Assembly: GCA_009928665.1 (NCBI GenBank)
Contig: SACF01000003.1
Location: forward strand, 94,747 to 158,746
Source: Alphaproteobacteria bacterium
Lineage (GTDB): Bacteria; Bacteroidota; Bacteroidia; Bacteroidales; FEN-979
Length of the DNA: 64,000 bases
Direction of reading: 5' to 3'
A program made the translations under genes and the position numbers. Below, one piece after another: positions 45,690 to 54,541 of this stretch; position 1 is the stretch's first letter; the number at the start of each line of letters is the position of its first letter. The notes beneath the pieces were generated by a model that saw only the letters and a program-made list of their open reading frames with translations, searched no databases and was not told the origin of the DNA.

Positions 45690-46622
45690 TTAATTATTGA
45701 TCGTCAGATCTCTGAACACCTCTTCCAGCTTGCGTTCAAGCGGCGTCATTTCGGTGAGTGACCAGTTGTTTTCGACGCAGGCACGGAAAATGGCTTTTCT
45801 TGAGCTTGTGCCGGGTTTACTCTGTACCTCAAACGCCTGGGTGTGCTCGGGAAGCAGGTCAACGAGTTCCACTGTTTCGAGTGATTGCAAACGTGCGAAG
45901 ATCTGGTTACGATCCCCGTCCTCGATGGTCACCTTGAGGATTTCCTTGTCTTGGGCTTGCTTCCGTAATGTTGTCGCTGTTCCGTCGGCGACCAGTTTTC
46001 CTTCGCTGATAATCACGATGCGGTCGCAGGTAGCTTCAACTTCGGCAAGGATATGCGAGCAAAGGATTACCGTCTTTTCCCGCCCTATCCGCTTGATCAG
46101 CTCACGGATCTCGACGATCTGGTTGGGATCGAGGCCGGAAGTCGGCTCGTCGAGGATTAACACCTCCGGGTTGTGGATCAGGGCCTGGGCAAGCCCGACG
46201 CGTTGCTGATACCCTTTCGAGAGTTCGTTGATCTTTTTATACTTCTCGGTTTTCAACCCGCAAACTTGTACCATCTCACGGATACGTTCCCGTATCTGGT
46301 TTGCCGGCACTCCCTGCAATTCTGCTACATACCGAAGGTAATCGATCACGGGCATCTCCTTGTACAGGGGATTCGATTCGGGAAGATAGCCGATGTGTTT
46401 TTTTACCTCGTCGGGGTGTTCAGTCACCGAGAAGCCGCCCACCTTCACGGTTCCTTCATTGGGTTGCATGAAACAGGTGATGATCTTCATGGTGGTGGTT
46501 TTCCCGGCGCCGTTCGGTCCGAGAAAACCCACAATTTCACCGGTATTTACCTTGAAGGATACGTTGTCGACCGCCTTTTGAAAGCCATAAAGCTTCGTGA
46601 TATTTTCGACACTGACTTCCAT
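45690..46622 (-). CDS. gldA: GldA-like ABC transporter ATP-binding protein
   Basis: 310 residues. Walker A GPNGAGKTTT, signature LSKGYQQRVGLAQAL, Walker B VLILDEPTSGLD and the switch His in ILCSH are intact; the C-terminal extension of about 90 residues is typical of GldA. The start at 46622 (MEVSVENITKLYG) fits the family; 46679 would add 19 basic residues. First gene of the gldA-gldF-gldG-DUF4340 set. Confidence 0.92.
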   Translation of the reverse strand: MEVSVENITKLYGFQKAVDNVSFKVNTGEIVGFLGPNGAGKTTTMKIITCFMQPNEGTVKVGGFSVTEHPDEVKKHIGYLPESNPLYKEMPVIDYLRYVAELQGVPANQIRERIREMVQVCGLKTEKYKKINELSKGYQQRVGLAQALIHNPEVLILDEPTSGLDPNQIVEIRELIKRIGREKTVILCSHILAEVEATCDRIVIISEGKLVADGTATTLRKQAQDKEILKVTIEDGDRNQIFARLQSLETVELVDLLPEHTQAFEVQSKPGTSSRKAIFRACVENNWSLTEMTPLERKLEEVFRDLTINN

Positions 46623-46993
46623 AAATGAATTTTTTTGCAAAAATATTTTGAAGATTTTTCTTTTAAAAATGTTTAACAATTTTTTAACAAAACAATGGGT
46701 AGCAGGTTGTCAGCAAGCAGGAAAGCAAATGACGGTTACATTTCCTTCGCGATCTGTGGTAATTATAAAACGGTATCAAAGTCAAACAGAGTAATGCGCT
46801 TTTGAAATTCCGCGGCTAATTTCTTGATATAGGAGATTTTTCTTTGTACATTTGGGATTGAGTAAATTTTATTAATTCTGACATTTTCACCTTAAGTTAG
46901 GTAAGTCTTGGTGGCGATTCATCATCTATTTTCGTTCATTGTATAGGTAAAATATCGTTTCGTAGACATTTCTCTCAAAGAAAACCGCCCATT
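46623..46993. other. divergent intergenic region gldA / FISUMP gene
   Basis: 371 bp, AT-rich, no reading frame of interest. Contains the FISUMP promoter at 46824-46854. On the minus strand the 40 bp before gldA are almost pure A/T with TTTTTGC and no clear TAnnTTTG. Confidence 0.5.
46824..46854 (+). promoter_or_regulatory. promoter (TTG-N20-TACATTTG)
   Basis: TTG at 46824-46826 and TACATTTG at 46847-46854 with a 20-bp spacer, the best full promoter match after that of rpsA. It would give a leader of about 130 nt for the FISUMP gene, so that gene is probably still transcribed despite its internal stop. Confidence 0.7.
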
Positions 46994-48409
46994 ATGAGAA
47001 CGCTTTTTACCATTTTTTTTGTGGTCGTCCAGGTCGCCCTTCAGCTACAGGCTCAGGTGGCCATCAATACCGACGGAAGCCAGCCTGATGCTTCTGCTAT
47101 CCTTGACGCGAAATCAACAACCAGGGGTTTTTTACCACCGCGAATGACCCATGTGCAGATGTATGCCATTCAGAGCCCGGCCAGCGGGCTCGTGGTTTTC
47201 TGCATTGATTGTGGCGCAAACAACTCCGGGTCGTTGGCGCTTTACATGGCCGGAGCATGGTGGGCGCTTTCGTCCACGTGCATCAATCCGCCGGCGCCAA
47301 CTACCGGCACCCATGTTCCATCGCCCAACCAGATCGTCTGGAACTGGAATACCGTGGCAGGCGCTACCGGATATAAATGGAACACAACCAATGATTATGG
47401 AACGGCCACCGACATGGGAACCAGTACCACCAAGACCGAAACCGGTTTGATCTGTATAACCACCTATACAAGATATGTATGGACCTATAGTTCCTGCGGC
47501 ACCTCCACATACAGAACCCTGACACAGACTACGACAACCGATCCACCAGTCCCACCCGTGGCAGGGAACCATGTCGCTTAGGAAAATCAAATAATTTGGA
47601 ATTGGAATCCTTCGACTGGAGCTACAGGTTATAAATGGAATACAGAGAATAATTACAATACAGCGACCGATCTGGGAATGGTCACTTCAACGACCGAAAC
47701 AGGGCTTTTCTGTGGAAGTTACTACGCCAGATTTCTCTGGGCTTACAACAATTGTGGTGGGACTGTTTCACCGACTATTTTGACCCAAAGCACGATGCCA
47801 TGTCCGACAAATTGTCAACCCTTTACCGATACCCGCGATGGGAAGACCTACAACGCGGTACTGATCGGTACACAATGTTGGATGGCTTCAAATCTTAATA
47901 TTGGGACAAGGATTGACGGCTCTCTGAATCAGACCAACAACCAGGTGATCGAAAAGTACTGTCACAATGACCTGGAATCGAATTGCGACATTTACGGCGG
48001 GCTCTACCAGTGGAACGAAGCGATGCAATATATGATTACTCCGGGAGTACAGGGAATCTGCCCGACCGGCTGGCATTTGCCGTCCGATGAAGAATGGTAC
48101 GTCCTCACCACCTTCCTTGGTGGTGAAAACGTAGCAGGTGGAAAGATGAAAGAAACGGGGACAACCCACTGGGCTTCGCCTAATACGGGAGCCACCAACA
48201 GCAGCGGATTCACTGCGCTTCCTGTCTCCTGCCGTTTCAACACTGGCGGTTTTAGCAGTAGTCTGACGTACGACGCCAACTTATGGTCGTCGTCGGAAAG
48301 CATTTCGGGAAGCGGGGGCGTGAACCGGAGACTTATTTACAACGACGTGAATGTAGGCCGGTATTCCTACCATAAGGCGTACGGTTTCCCGGTGCGGTGC
48401 GTAAAATGA
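46994..48409 (+). pseudogene. FISUMP-domain secreted protein with in-frame stop
   Basis: One frame spans 46994-48409 and is interrupted only by a TAG at 47579-47581. Before it: signal peptide (LQLQAQ), an N-terminal region and a first repeat (SPNQIVWNWNTVAGATGYKW). After it the second repeat continues at once (ENQIIWNWNPSTGATGYKW), then the FISUMP domain (TDTRDGKTYNAVLIGTQCW, YGGLYQWNEAMQ, GICPTGWHLPSDEEWY, GFPVRCVK). The TAG falls where the first repeat has Ser. The second half has no signal peptide or likely start, so the gene is a recent nonsense pseudogene, or is read through, or the base is a sequencing error. Confidence 0.85.
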
Positions 48410-48672
48410 TTGACAGATTGACTGAATGTTTGATTGACTGAATAATTGTCAATGAACAATTATCAATGAACAATTGACAATGGACAATTGAAAATGGAAA
48501 ACGGAAAACGGAAAACGATTTGAGAATTTGAAGATTTGAGAATGTGAAAATTTTTAATTATTGTTTTTTCCCCTATTGCCTATCGTCAAATGGCCAATGC
48601 CTGGTGCCTGATTTGAATTTTGAATTGGTTTTTTCCCCTAATCCCTATTGCCAAATGCCTATTGCCCGATTT
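48409..48672. repeat. large composite short-tandem-repeat element
   Basis: Starts at the FISUMP stop. Plus-strand order: GATTGACTGAATG words, ACAATTGACAATGG words, GGAAAACGGAAAACGG, ATTTGAGAATTTGAAG, GAATGTGAAAATT, TTATTG, TTTTTTCCCCTATTGCC, GCCAATGCCTG, ATTTGAATTTTGAATT, TTTTTTCCCCTAATCCC, TATTGCC words. The middle 110 bp correspond closely to the reverse complement of 61947-62127. It ends 15 bp before the next promoter box. Confidence 0.92.
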
Positions 48673-48686
48673 TTAACTTTTCGTAT

Positions 48687-48694
48687 TACCTTTG
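48687..48694 (+). promoter_or_regulatory. -7 element TACCTTTG
   Basis: TACCTTTGCC, 42 bp before the ATG at 48737. A TTG 22 bp upstream (48662-48664) lies within the last repeat word, so the composite element may contribute the -33 box. Confidence 0.5.
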
Positions 48695-48736
48695 CCTCAG
48701 CAACCGGATTAAACAGTAAAGATTAATCCGAAGATT

Positions 48737-49135
48737 ATGAAAACGGTGAAACAATATCTGCTGATCCTGCTGATCCTCCTCCCGTCGTTGTTACAGGCCA
48801 TGGATAAAGAAATTCCTTTTACCCTCGACGATCGCGACCGGATCATACGGACAGAACAAAAAGTAGAGGCCCTTGATGCGAAGATCGATTCAAAGGTTGA
48901 TGGACTTCGATCAGAAATGAATGCCCGTTTCGATCAGTTGTTCAACTTCCTTTGGGCCATCATCGGCATTTTCACCACCATGATGGTCAGCGTATTTGGA
49001 TTTGCTTTCTGGGACCGCAAGCTTTCACTGGCTCCTGTGAAAAAAGATCAGACCCGGATCATCGAATTCCTCCGCCAATTGTCAGAAACCCAACCGAAAC
49101 TTAGGGAAATACTTAAGAATGCCGGATTGCTGTAA
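48737..49135 (+). CDS. small membrane protein with coiled coil, unknown
   Basis: 132 residues: signal-like N-terminus (QYLLILLILLPSLLQA), a heptad-rich helix (RIIRTEQKVEALDAKIDSKVDGLRSEMNARFDQL), one membrane helix (FLWAIIGIFTTMMVSVFGFAFW) and a cytoplasmic helix. The layout resembles small bacterial coiled-coil envelope proteins, including relatives of the mitochondrial MICU-regulator-like DUF1640 group in shape only. No function can be given. Confidence 0.7.
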   Translation: MKTVKQYLLILLILLPSLLQAMDKEIPFTLDDRDRIIRTEQKVEALDAKIDSKVDGLRSEMNARFDQLFNFLWAIIGIFTTMMVSVFGFAFWDRKLSLAPVKKDQTRIIEFLRQLSETQPKLREILKNAGLL

Positions 49136-49170
49136 GACAGCGTCAATCAGCAAAAGTCTGAAAATCCTGT

Positions 49171-52100
49171 TCAGACCTTTTCTAACAGTGCTTCATACAT
49201 CACCTCCACAGGATGATACGCCCTCCGGCCTGTTCCGTCCTTGATCTGGTGACGGCAGGAGGTGCCGGGAGCAACGATGACCACCTCTTCAGGGGCTTTC
49301 CTTACCGCCGGGAATAAAACCAGCTCACCGACTTTCATCGACAGATCATAGTGCTCCTTTTCATAGCCGAACGACCCAGCCATGCCGCAACACCCCGATT
49401 TAATTTCCTCTACCTGGTAATTGACGGGGATGGACAACATTTTTTTTGTGGTTTCGACCGAAGCGAGCGCCTTCTGATGACAGTGGCCGTGGAGGAGGAG
49501 CTTTAAAGGTTTGTCGGTGAAAAGATCTGTAAATGAGTGATTGAGTGAGTGATCTTTGAATTTGATATTTGCATTTTGCATTTTGCATTTTACATTTTGT
49601 ACTTCATTTACCACAAACTCATCAAACATCACTGCATGCTTTGCCAGGTTCAGGGCTGCTTCCTTCAGTTCAGGATCGACCAGATCGGGGTATTCATCGC
49701 GGAAGGTGAGAATGGCTGAGGGTTCGATGCCGATCAGCGGGGTATCAGCGGTTATCAGGTCCTTTAGCTTTAAAACGTTGGCATTGGCCAGCTTTTTCGA
49801 TTTCCGGATCAATCCTTTCGACAGAAACGTTCGCCCGCTATCTTCATGATCGGGGATGATGACGCGGTAGCCCAAGGCATTCAATAGTTTGATGGCTTTA
49901 ATGCCAATCTCCACATCATTGAAATTCGTGAATTCGTCGGCAAATAAGTAAACCGTCAAATCCAGCTTGGAACTTTCCGGTTCCGCTCCTGTGCCGGCGT
50001 TTTCTTGAAAAGTGGCTTTCACCTTCTTGTTTCGCTGATTCAATTCCTGGTTGTGTCTTGCAGCCCATGCCCGAAGCGTTGTCGAATAGAGTAGGGGAAT
50101 ATCGCGTTTTTGGGCAAAGCCAAGAGTATTTTTTGTAATTCCTGAGAAAAACCGGTTCTTCTGGAAAAAGTTGAAAAGACCGGGAACAATACTTCCAAGT
50201 TTATTGATAGAAGTGATATTGGCGATAAGCCTCGACCGGAGCGGAATGCCATTCGCATCGTAGTAATGCTGGAGGAATTCGGCTTTAAGTTTGGCAATGT
50301 CGACATTCGACGGGCATTCAGCCTTGCAGGCCTTGCACGACAGGCAAAGGTCCATCACTTCATAGATCTCATTGTGATCAAAAGGATTTTCTTTGGAGGA
50401 ATTCGTAAGGAATTCCCTGAGGATGTTCGCCCGCGCCCGTGTGGTGGTGCTCTCCTCTTTGGCAGCCATGTACGACGGACACATCCACCGTCCGGTGATG
50501 ACGGTATTGCGGCAGTCGCCCGAACCATTGCACTGCTCCGCCGCACGGAGAATACCGTGATTATGTGAGAAGTCGAAAACCGTCGGGATCTCCCGGGCAG
50601 GCTTGCCGGGCTCGAACCGCAGGCTGGTGTTCATTTTTGGCGTATCGGTGATCTTGCCGGGGTTGAAAATATGGTACGGATCCCACAGTGACTTGATTTC
50701 CCTGAAAAGCCCATAATTGTGTTCTCCCAGCATGAAGGGGATGAATTCCCCGCGTAGCCGTCCATCACCATGCTCGCCCGACAGAGATCCCCGGAATTTT
50801 TTGACAATTTTGGCAGTTTCAAAAGCAACGGTATGAAAAAGCTCCACATCACCGGGATCTTTCAGGTTAAGCACCGGTCTGAGGTGCAATTCTCCGGAAC
50901 CGATATGGGCGTAATACACACAAGCGAGTCCCAGCCCGGCCATCAATTTGTTAAATTCATCGATATACGCTGGCAGGTTTTCCGGGTGAACCGCGGTGTC
51001 TTCGATCACCGGCACGGGTTTCCGGTCGCCGGGGTAGTTTGAAAGCACGCCCAGCCCGGCTTTCCGGAGATCCCATACTTTTTTCAGATCGGGCGGGAAA
51101 ACGATCGGGTAATGGTAGCCCAGGCCCTGTGATTTCATCTCCTCCACCAGGTCATGGTAGATTGTCATGATCTCATCCCTGGTTTCGCGGGCAAATTCAA
51201 TGATCAGGATGGCACCCGGATCCCCCTCGATGAAGAATCGGTTCTGCCGCTGGGTGATGTTGTCTTTCGTGCAATCCATGATGGGCTTATCCATCAGCTC
51301 GACCGAACCCGGACTATATTTCAGCGCCACCAGGTTGGCATCGAGCGACTCCTCCACCGTGCGGCAATGAACACAGATTAACGCCTTCTCCTTGGGCGGC
51401 AACGGCAACAGGTTCAGCTTGATCTCAGTCATGAACATCAGTGTCCCCTCGGAACCGGAGATTAGTTTGGCCAGATTGAATGACTGAATGACTGAATGAC
51501 TGATTGATTGATTGATTGATTGATCGACTGACTGATTACCTGATTGTTTTTCCCTAATACCTAATGGCCAATGCCTCATGCCTGAATCTGCATTTTGCAT
51601 TTTGCATTTTGCATTTTGCATTTCTTGAAAAAACGGTTCCATCCCCAGCAGCAAATCCAGCGCATAACCCGTATTCCTCCGGTGTATCCGCGGATCGGGG
51701 TACTCCTTCCGGATCTCTTCCTGGTTGACCGGATCGGAAAGGATCTCCCGGATCTGCCGGTAAATCTTGTTTTCAAGGGTTTCACCGGAACATTTTTCCT
51801 GAAATTCTTCCGGCGTCAGATCCCTGAATTCAACTTCCGCCCCATCGCTTAAAAATCCTTTAACAGAGATCACATGGTCGCGGGTGCTGCCATAGAGGAT
51901 CGAATGGGCGCCGCAACTATTGTTGCCGACCATCCCGCCCATCATGCAGCGGCTCGAGGTGCTGGTCTCGGGTCCGAAGAAGAGGCCATGACGGGATGCG
52001 AAGGCGTTCAACTCATCGAGGATCACCCCCGGTTGAACCCTGACCCAGCGTTCTTCGGCATTGAATTCAAGGATGGTGGTCATGTAACGGGAAACGTCGA

Positions 52101-52362
52101 CCACCAGCCCGTTTCCGACCACCTGGCCGGCCAGCGAAGTGCCGGCTGTGCGGGGGATCAACGGGGTGCCGGTTTCCCGGGCGAAGGCGATCAGCCGGGC
52201 AATATCGGCGGCATGGCGCGGACGGGCTACTCCCAACGGTTTTTCCCGGTAGGCAGAGGCGTCGGTTGCATAAAGGATACGGCTTGCTTCATCAACGAAG
52301 ATCTCTCCTTCAAAGCCGACACGGAGTTTCTTAATCTGATCCTGGAAATTATCTTTATTCAT
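49171..52362 (-). CDS. FAD/Fe-S oxidoreductase (D-lactate/glycolate dehydrogenase type)
   Basis: 1063 residues fusing a GlcD-like part and a GlpC-like part. FAD-binding PCMH domain about 35-240 (PRTAGTSLAGQVVG, GGMVGNNSCGAHSI), FAD-oxidase C domain to about 610 (SGEHGDGRLRGEFI), two ferredoxin cluster regions (CNGSGDC, CLSCKACKAECPSNVDIAKLK) and cysteine-rich CCG motifs (HGHCHQKAL, SGCCGMAGSFGYE). It probably oxidises a 2-hydroxyacid and passes electrons to quinone. Homologs are about 970-985 residues; the excess is two in-frame short-repeat inserts at about 246-295 and 920-945. Both lie between conserved blocks and leave the frame open. Confidence 0.9.
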   Translation of the reverse strand: MNKDNFQDQIKKLRVGFEGEIFVDEASRILYATDASAYREKPLGVARPRHAADIARLIAFARETGTPLIPRTAGTSLAGQVVGNGLVVDVSRYMTTILEFNAEERWVRVQPGVILDELNAFASRHGLFFGPETSTSSRCMMGGMVGNNSCGAHSILYGSTRDHVISVKGFLSDGAEVEFRDLTPEEFQEKCSGETLENKIYRQIREILSDPVNQEEIRKEYPDPRIHRRNTGYALDLLLGMEPFFQEMQNAKCKMQNADSGMRHWPLGIREKQSGNQSVDQSINQSISHSVIQSFNLAKLISGSEGTLMFMTEIKLNLLPLPPKEKALICVHCRTVEESLDANLVALKYSPGSVELMDKPIMDCTKDNITQRQNRFFIEGDPGAILIIEFARETRDEIMTIYHDLVEEMKSQGLGYHYPIVFPPDLKKVWDLRKAGLGVLSNYPGDRKPVPVIEDTAVHPENLPAYIDEFNKLMAGLGLACVYYAHIGSGELHLRPVLNLKDPGDVELFHTVAFETAKIVKKFRGSLSGEHGDGRLRGEFIPFMLGEHNYGLFREIKSLWDPYHIFNPGKITDTPKMNTSLRFEPGKPAREIPTVFDFSHNHGILRAAEQCNGSGDCRNTVITGRWMCPSYMAAKEESTTTRARANILREFLTNSSKENPFDHNEIYEVMDLCLSCKACKAECPSNVDIAKLKAEFLQHYYDANGIPLRSRLIANITSINKLGSIVPGLFNFFQKNRFFSGITKNTLGFAQKRDIPLLYSTTLRAWAARHNQELNQRNKKVKATFQENAGTGAEPESSKLDLTVYLFADEFTNFNDVEIGIKAIKLLNALGYRVIIPDHEDSGRTFLSKGLIRKSKKLANANVLKLKDLITADTPLIGIEPSAILTFRDEYPDLVDPELKEAALNLAKHAVMFDEFVVNEVQNVKCKMQNANIKFKDHSLNHSFTDLFTDKPLKLLLHGHCHQKALASVETTKKMLSIPVNYQVEEIKSGCCGMAGSFGYEKEHYDLSMKVGELVLFPAVRKAPEEVVIVAPGTSCRHQIKDGTGRRAYHPVEVMYEALLEKV
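49530..49602. repeat. short-repeat insert inside the oxidoreductase gene (3' part)
   Basis: Plus-strand order GAGTGATTGAGTG, TTTGAATTTGA, then GCATTTTGCATTTTGC words. It encodes about 25 residues (QNVKCKMQNANIKF, then a DHSLNHSFTD stretch) between FDEFVVNE and KLLLHGHCHQ. The same words occur in intergenic copies. Confidence 0.85.
51477..51624. repeat. short-repeat insert inside the oxidoreductase gene (5' part)
   Basis: Plus-strand order TGAATGACTGAATGACTG, GATTGATTGATTG, TTTTTCCCTAATACC, GGCCAATGCCTCATGCC, then five GCATTTT copies. It encodes about 49 Gln/Asn/Ser/Lys-rich residues (MQNAKCKMQNA ... SVDQSINQSISHS) between PFFQE and NLAKLISGSEGTL. Words and order agree with intergenic composites. 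Confidence 0.92.
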
Positions 52363-52713
52363 TTCATGTAAAATCTTAAATTCCTATGATGACTGACCTG
52401 TTCTGTCTGTTTTCACAAACATTCTTGTTTTCCAAAATTCTCTGTGTACCTCCGGGATATTTTTATCCAGAGAATCACAGAAAAATATACGAGGCGCCAC
52501 TAAGAGAAAAGTCACGAATTTTCCAGGTCAGATGCCTTTTGATAATAAATCGATCAATCAAACAACATATTTTTTTATCTCGCACATATGGTACTTCACT
52601 ACACTCAGTTTTGCATTTTACATTTTGTATTTTATATTTTAATATTTGAACCGGACCGAAGCGGAGCACGGCAAAGCCAATTTTGAATTTGTCCTTTAAT
52701 CAGACCACCTTAA
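52363..52713. other. intergenic region between two minus-strand genes
   Basis: 351 bp without a gene. Holds a GCATTTTACATTTTGTATTTT array at 52608-52650 and a TTTGAATTTG word near 52682. No TAnnTTTG with a -33 partner was found for the oxidoreductase gene. Confidence 0.5.
52608..52650. repeat. GCATTTT-type repeat, degenerate
   Basis: Five or six tandem 7-9 bp words (TTGCATTTT, ACATTTTG, TATTTTATATTTT), a decayed form of the perfect GCATTTT array inside the neighbouring oxidoreductase gene. Confidence 0.7.
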
Positions 52714-54405
52714 TTATCTTGTTATTGCTTTTTGATTGTTTAACCGTTTTTCAATATCCTTGAATCCCTGATCATTTTTCAGCGCTATAAACTCTTCCTG
52801 GCGTTCCATCCGGCCGATATCATTAAATCCTTTTACAATGGCCATGTTCAATTGTTTAAGTGCCAAATCCTGCTTACCCTGCCGGGCATTTACCCGTGCC
52901 CGCAAATAATTGGCTTCCGGATTTTGAGGCTCGATCAGTTCGTAGATATCGATCACCTTTTCAGCAGTCAGATCGCTCCCTTTCGACAGTTCAGATCCCG
53001 ACTGCATGTAGCAGTAAAGGCCCATGAATGCGAGCATCCGCCGGTTATACAGGGTATCTTCACGGAAAAAGAAACCCACATCGTGTGTTTCGCGGCTCAC
53101 ATCCTCTGGCATTTTCTGGCCACAGTTCTCCGGTTCTCCCTTCCCATACACACTTTCTCTTTCTTCATTCCTCCTTCTTCCTTCCTCCTTTTCGCTTTTC
53201 CCTTGATCTTTGATCTTTGAACTTTGATCATTGATCTTTGATCCTTGATCCTTGAACTTTGATCTTTGATCCTTCCCGTTTCCCCCTTTGTTTTTCGTCG
53301 CCATATTAACTTTCCATTCCTTCCACCAACTCATATCTTTACTGAGAACCGCATCCATCAACTGTTGCCGTTCCGTTTCTTCCTTCCTCATCAATAATTC
53401 TCTGTATTGCTGTTGCCGGATATAAAGCGGACTGTGGGTGATGGAATCCATGCACTGGGTAAAGGATGCGAGCGGTGCCAGGTCGTGAAGGCACGACAGG
53501 GCAAACCTGCAGGCAGCCAAGGCATCCGGCAGATATTCTTTCCGGAGGTTCGTCGATATTTCCAGATCCGATTCACGGGCAATGAGGTTCGTCATGGCTG
53601 TGTCGGGAAGAATCTGCCGGTCGCGCATGGCATTCGTGGTGATCCAGCGAAAAGCCTTTTCCATCTCTTCTTCTGGCGGCCATTCGTGGATTCCCGGCCA
53701 GGTGGCGATATGATGACGGAATCCCGCTTCACGCAGGGGCTTGTCAAGAGACAATAACTCCCCGACGTTGAAATCCCCCCATCCGGCCATCCCGTAATAA
53801 TCGAACTGAAACGGCGGTGCATATCCGTTTCCCGAAAAACCGGCTCCACACCCAATCACACCGCGTACTTTAAAAAAGTAGAGGCCGGTAAGCGTCGCCA
53901 TCCGTGCGCCACCCGAAAATCCCATCAGGTAAACCCTTCCGGTGTCGACCGGATAAGTCGTTACGATTTCCTGAACAAGGGTCCTGATAATTTTCTGCGT
54001 CGTGTCGACCGGCAAACCATTTTTTATGTCGTTGGAACCCACCATCAGATAGCCGAACCGTTCTGCCAGCGGCTTATACCGCTCAAGTGGCAGTGAACCG
54101 GCCCCGTGCGGATCAAAGGCGATGATCAGCGGGAAAAGCGGGACCCTTGCGGTATCATAATCCGGCGTTTTCAACGCAGTCGGATAATTGGCGAAGCTTC
54201 CTGGGATCAGCAGTGCATAGGACCGGGAGTGATCGCTCCGGCAAACGATGGTTGAATGGATGATGCCTGGCTTCGGTAATGCCGCAAAAGCTTCCCGGGT
54301 AAACTGTATGCCCTGCGTACAGGAACCGGCGAGGATCCACAACGACAGGAAGGATGTGAAAACGTAAATGAAACCGCATCCGGGTTTCCGGTTAATAACC
54401 GGCAT
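52714..54405 (-). CDS. lipoprotein with alpha/beta-hydrolase domain and TPR-like tail
   Basis: 563 residues from the ATG at 54405. Lipobox LWILAGSC (Cys about 28). The hydrolase part has LIIAFDPHGAG, the nucleophile elbow LMGFSGGARMA (GxSxG) and a later GIHEWPPEEE His, like PHB-depolymerase/esterase-type exported hydrolases. The C-terminal 150 residues include helices like TPR units (NYLRARVNARQGKQDLALKQLNMAIVKG). Residues about 370-433 are a Lys/Asp/Gln-Ser-rich low-complexity stretch encoded by short tandem repeats. A start at 54513 would bury the signal sequence. Confidence 0.7.
   Translation of the reverse strand: MPVINRKPGCGFIYVFTSFLSLWILAGSCTQGIQFTREAFAALPKPGIIHSTIVCRSDHSRSYALLIPGSFANYPTALKTPDYDTARVPLFPLIIAFDPHGAGSLPLERYKPLAERFGYLMVGSNDIKNGLPVDTTQKIIRTLVQEIVTTYPVDTGRVYLMGFSGGARMATLTGLYFFKVRGVIGCGAGFSGNGYAPPFQFDYYGMAGWGDFNVGELLSLDKPLREAGFRHHIATWPGIHEWPPEEEMEKAFRWITTNAMRDRQILPDTAMTNLIARESDLEISTNLRKEYLPDALAACRFALSCLHDLAPLASFTQCMDSITHSPLYIRQQQYRELLMRKEETERQQLMDAVLSKDMSWWKEWKVNMATKNKGGNGKDQRSKFKDQGSKINDQSSKIKDQGKSEKEEGRRRNEERESVYGKGEPENCGQKMPEDVSRETHDVGFFFREDTLYNRRMLAFMGLYCYMQSGSELSKGSDLTAEKVIDIYELIEPQNPEANYLRARVNARQGKQDLALKQLNMAIVKGFNDIGRMERQEEFIALKNDQGFKDIEKRLNNQKAITR
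53153..53276. repeat. short-repeat insert inside the hydrolase gene
   Basis: A pyrimidine-rich stretch of TCCTTCTTCC words (53153-53200) is followed by nine tandem copies of CTTTGATC/CCTTGATC/ACTTTGATC (53202-53273). On the coding strand it reads about 24 residues built on K-D-Q-x-S-K. The word CCTTGATCTTTGA also occurs in the composite at 58817-58992. Confidence 0.88.
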
Positions 54406-54541
54406 CAAGAGTTTGTTCCAAAAACCAATTTTCACGAAAAACAGGACGCTGACCGAATTCGAAGCGTTTTTGCAATCAGTTACATGCCTTTTTTCAGACA
54501 GGATACAATTCATTAATATCTGTTTTTCGGAGCAGGATCAA

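Noticed and set aside
48737..49135. Phage holin-type protein
   Set aside because: One membrane helix and a coiled coil are suggestive in shape, but no lysis or phage genes are nearby.
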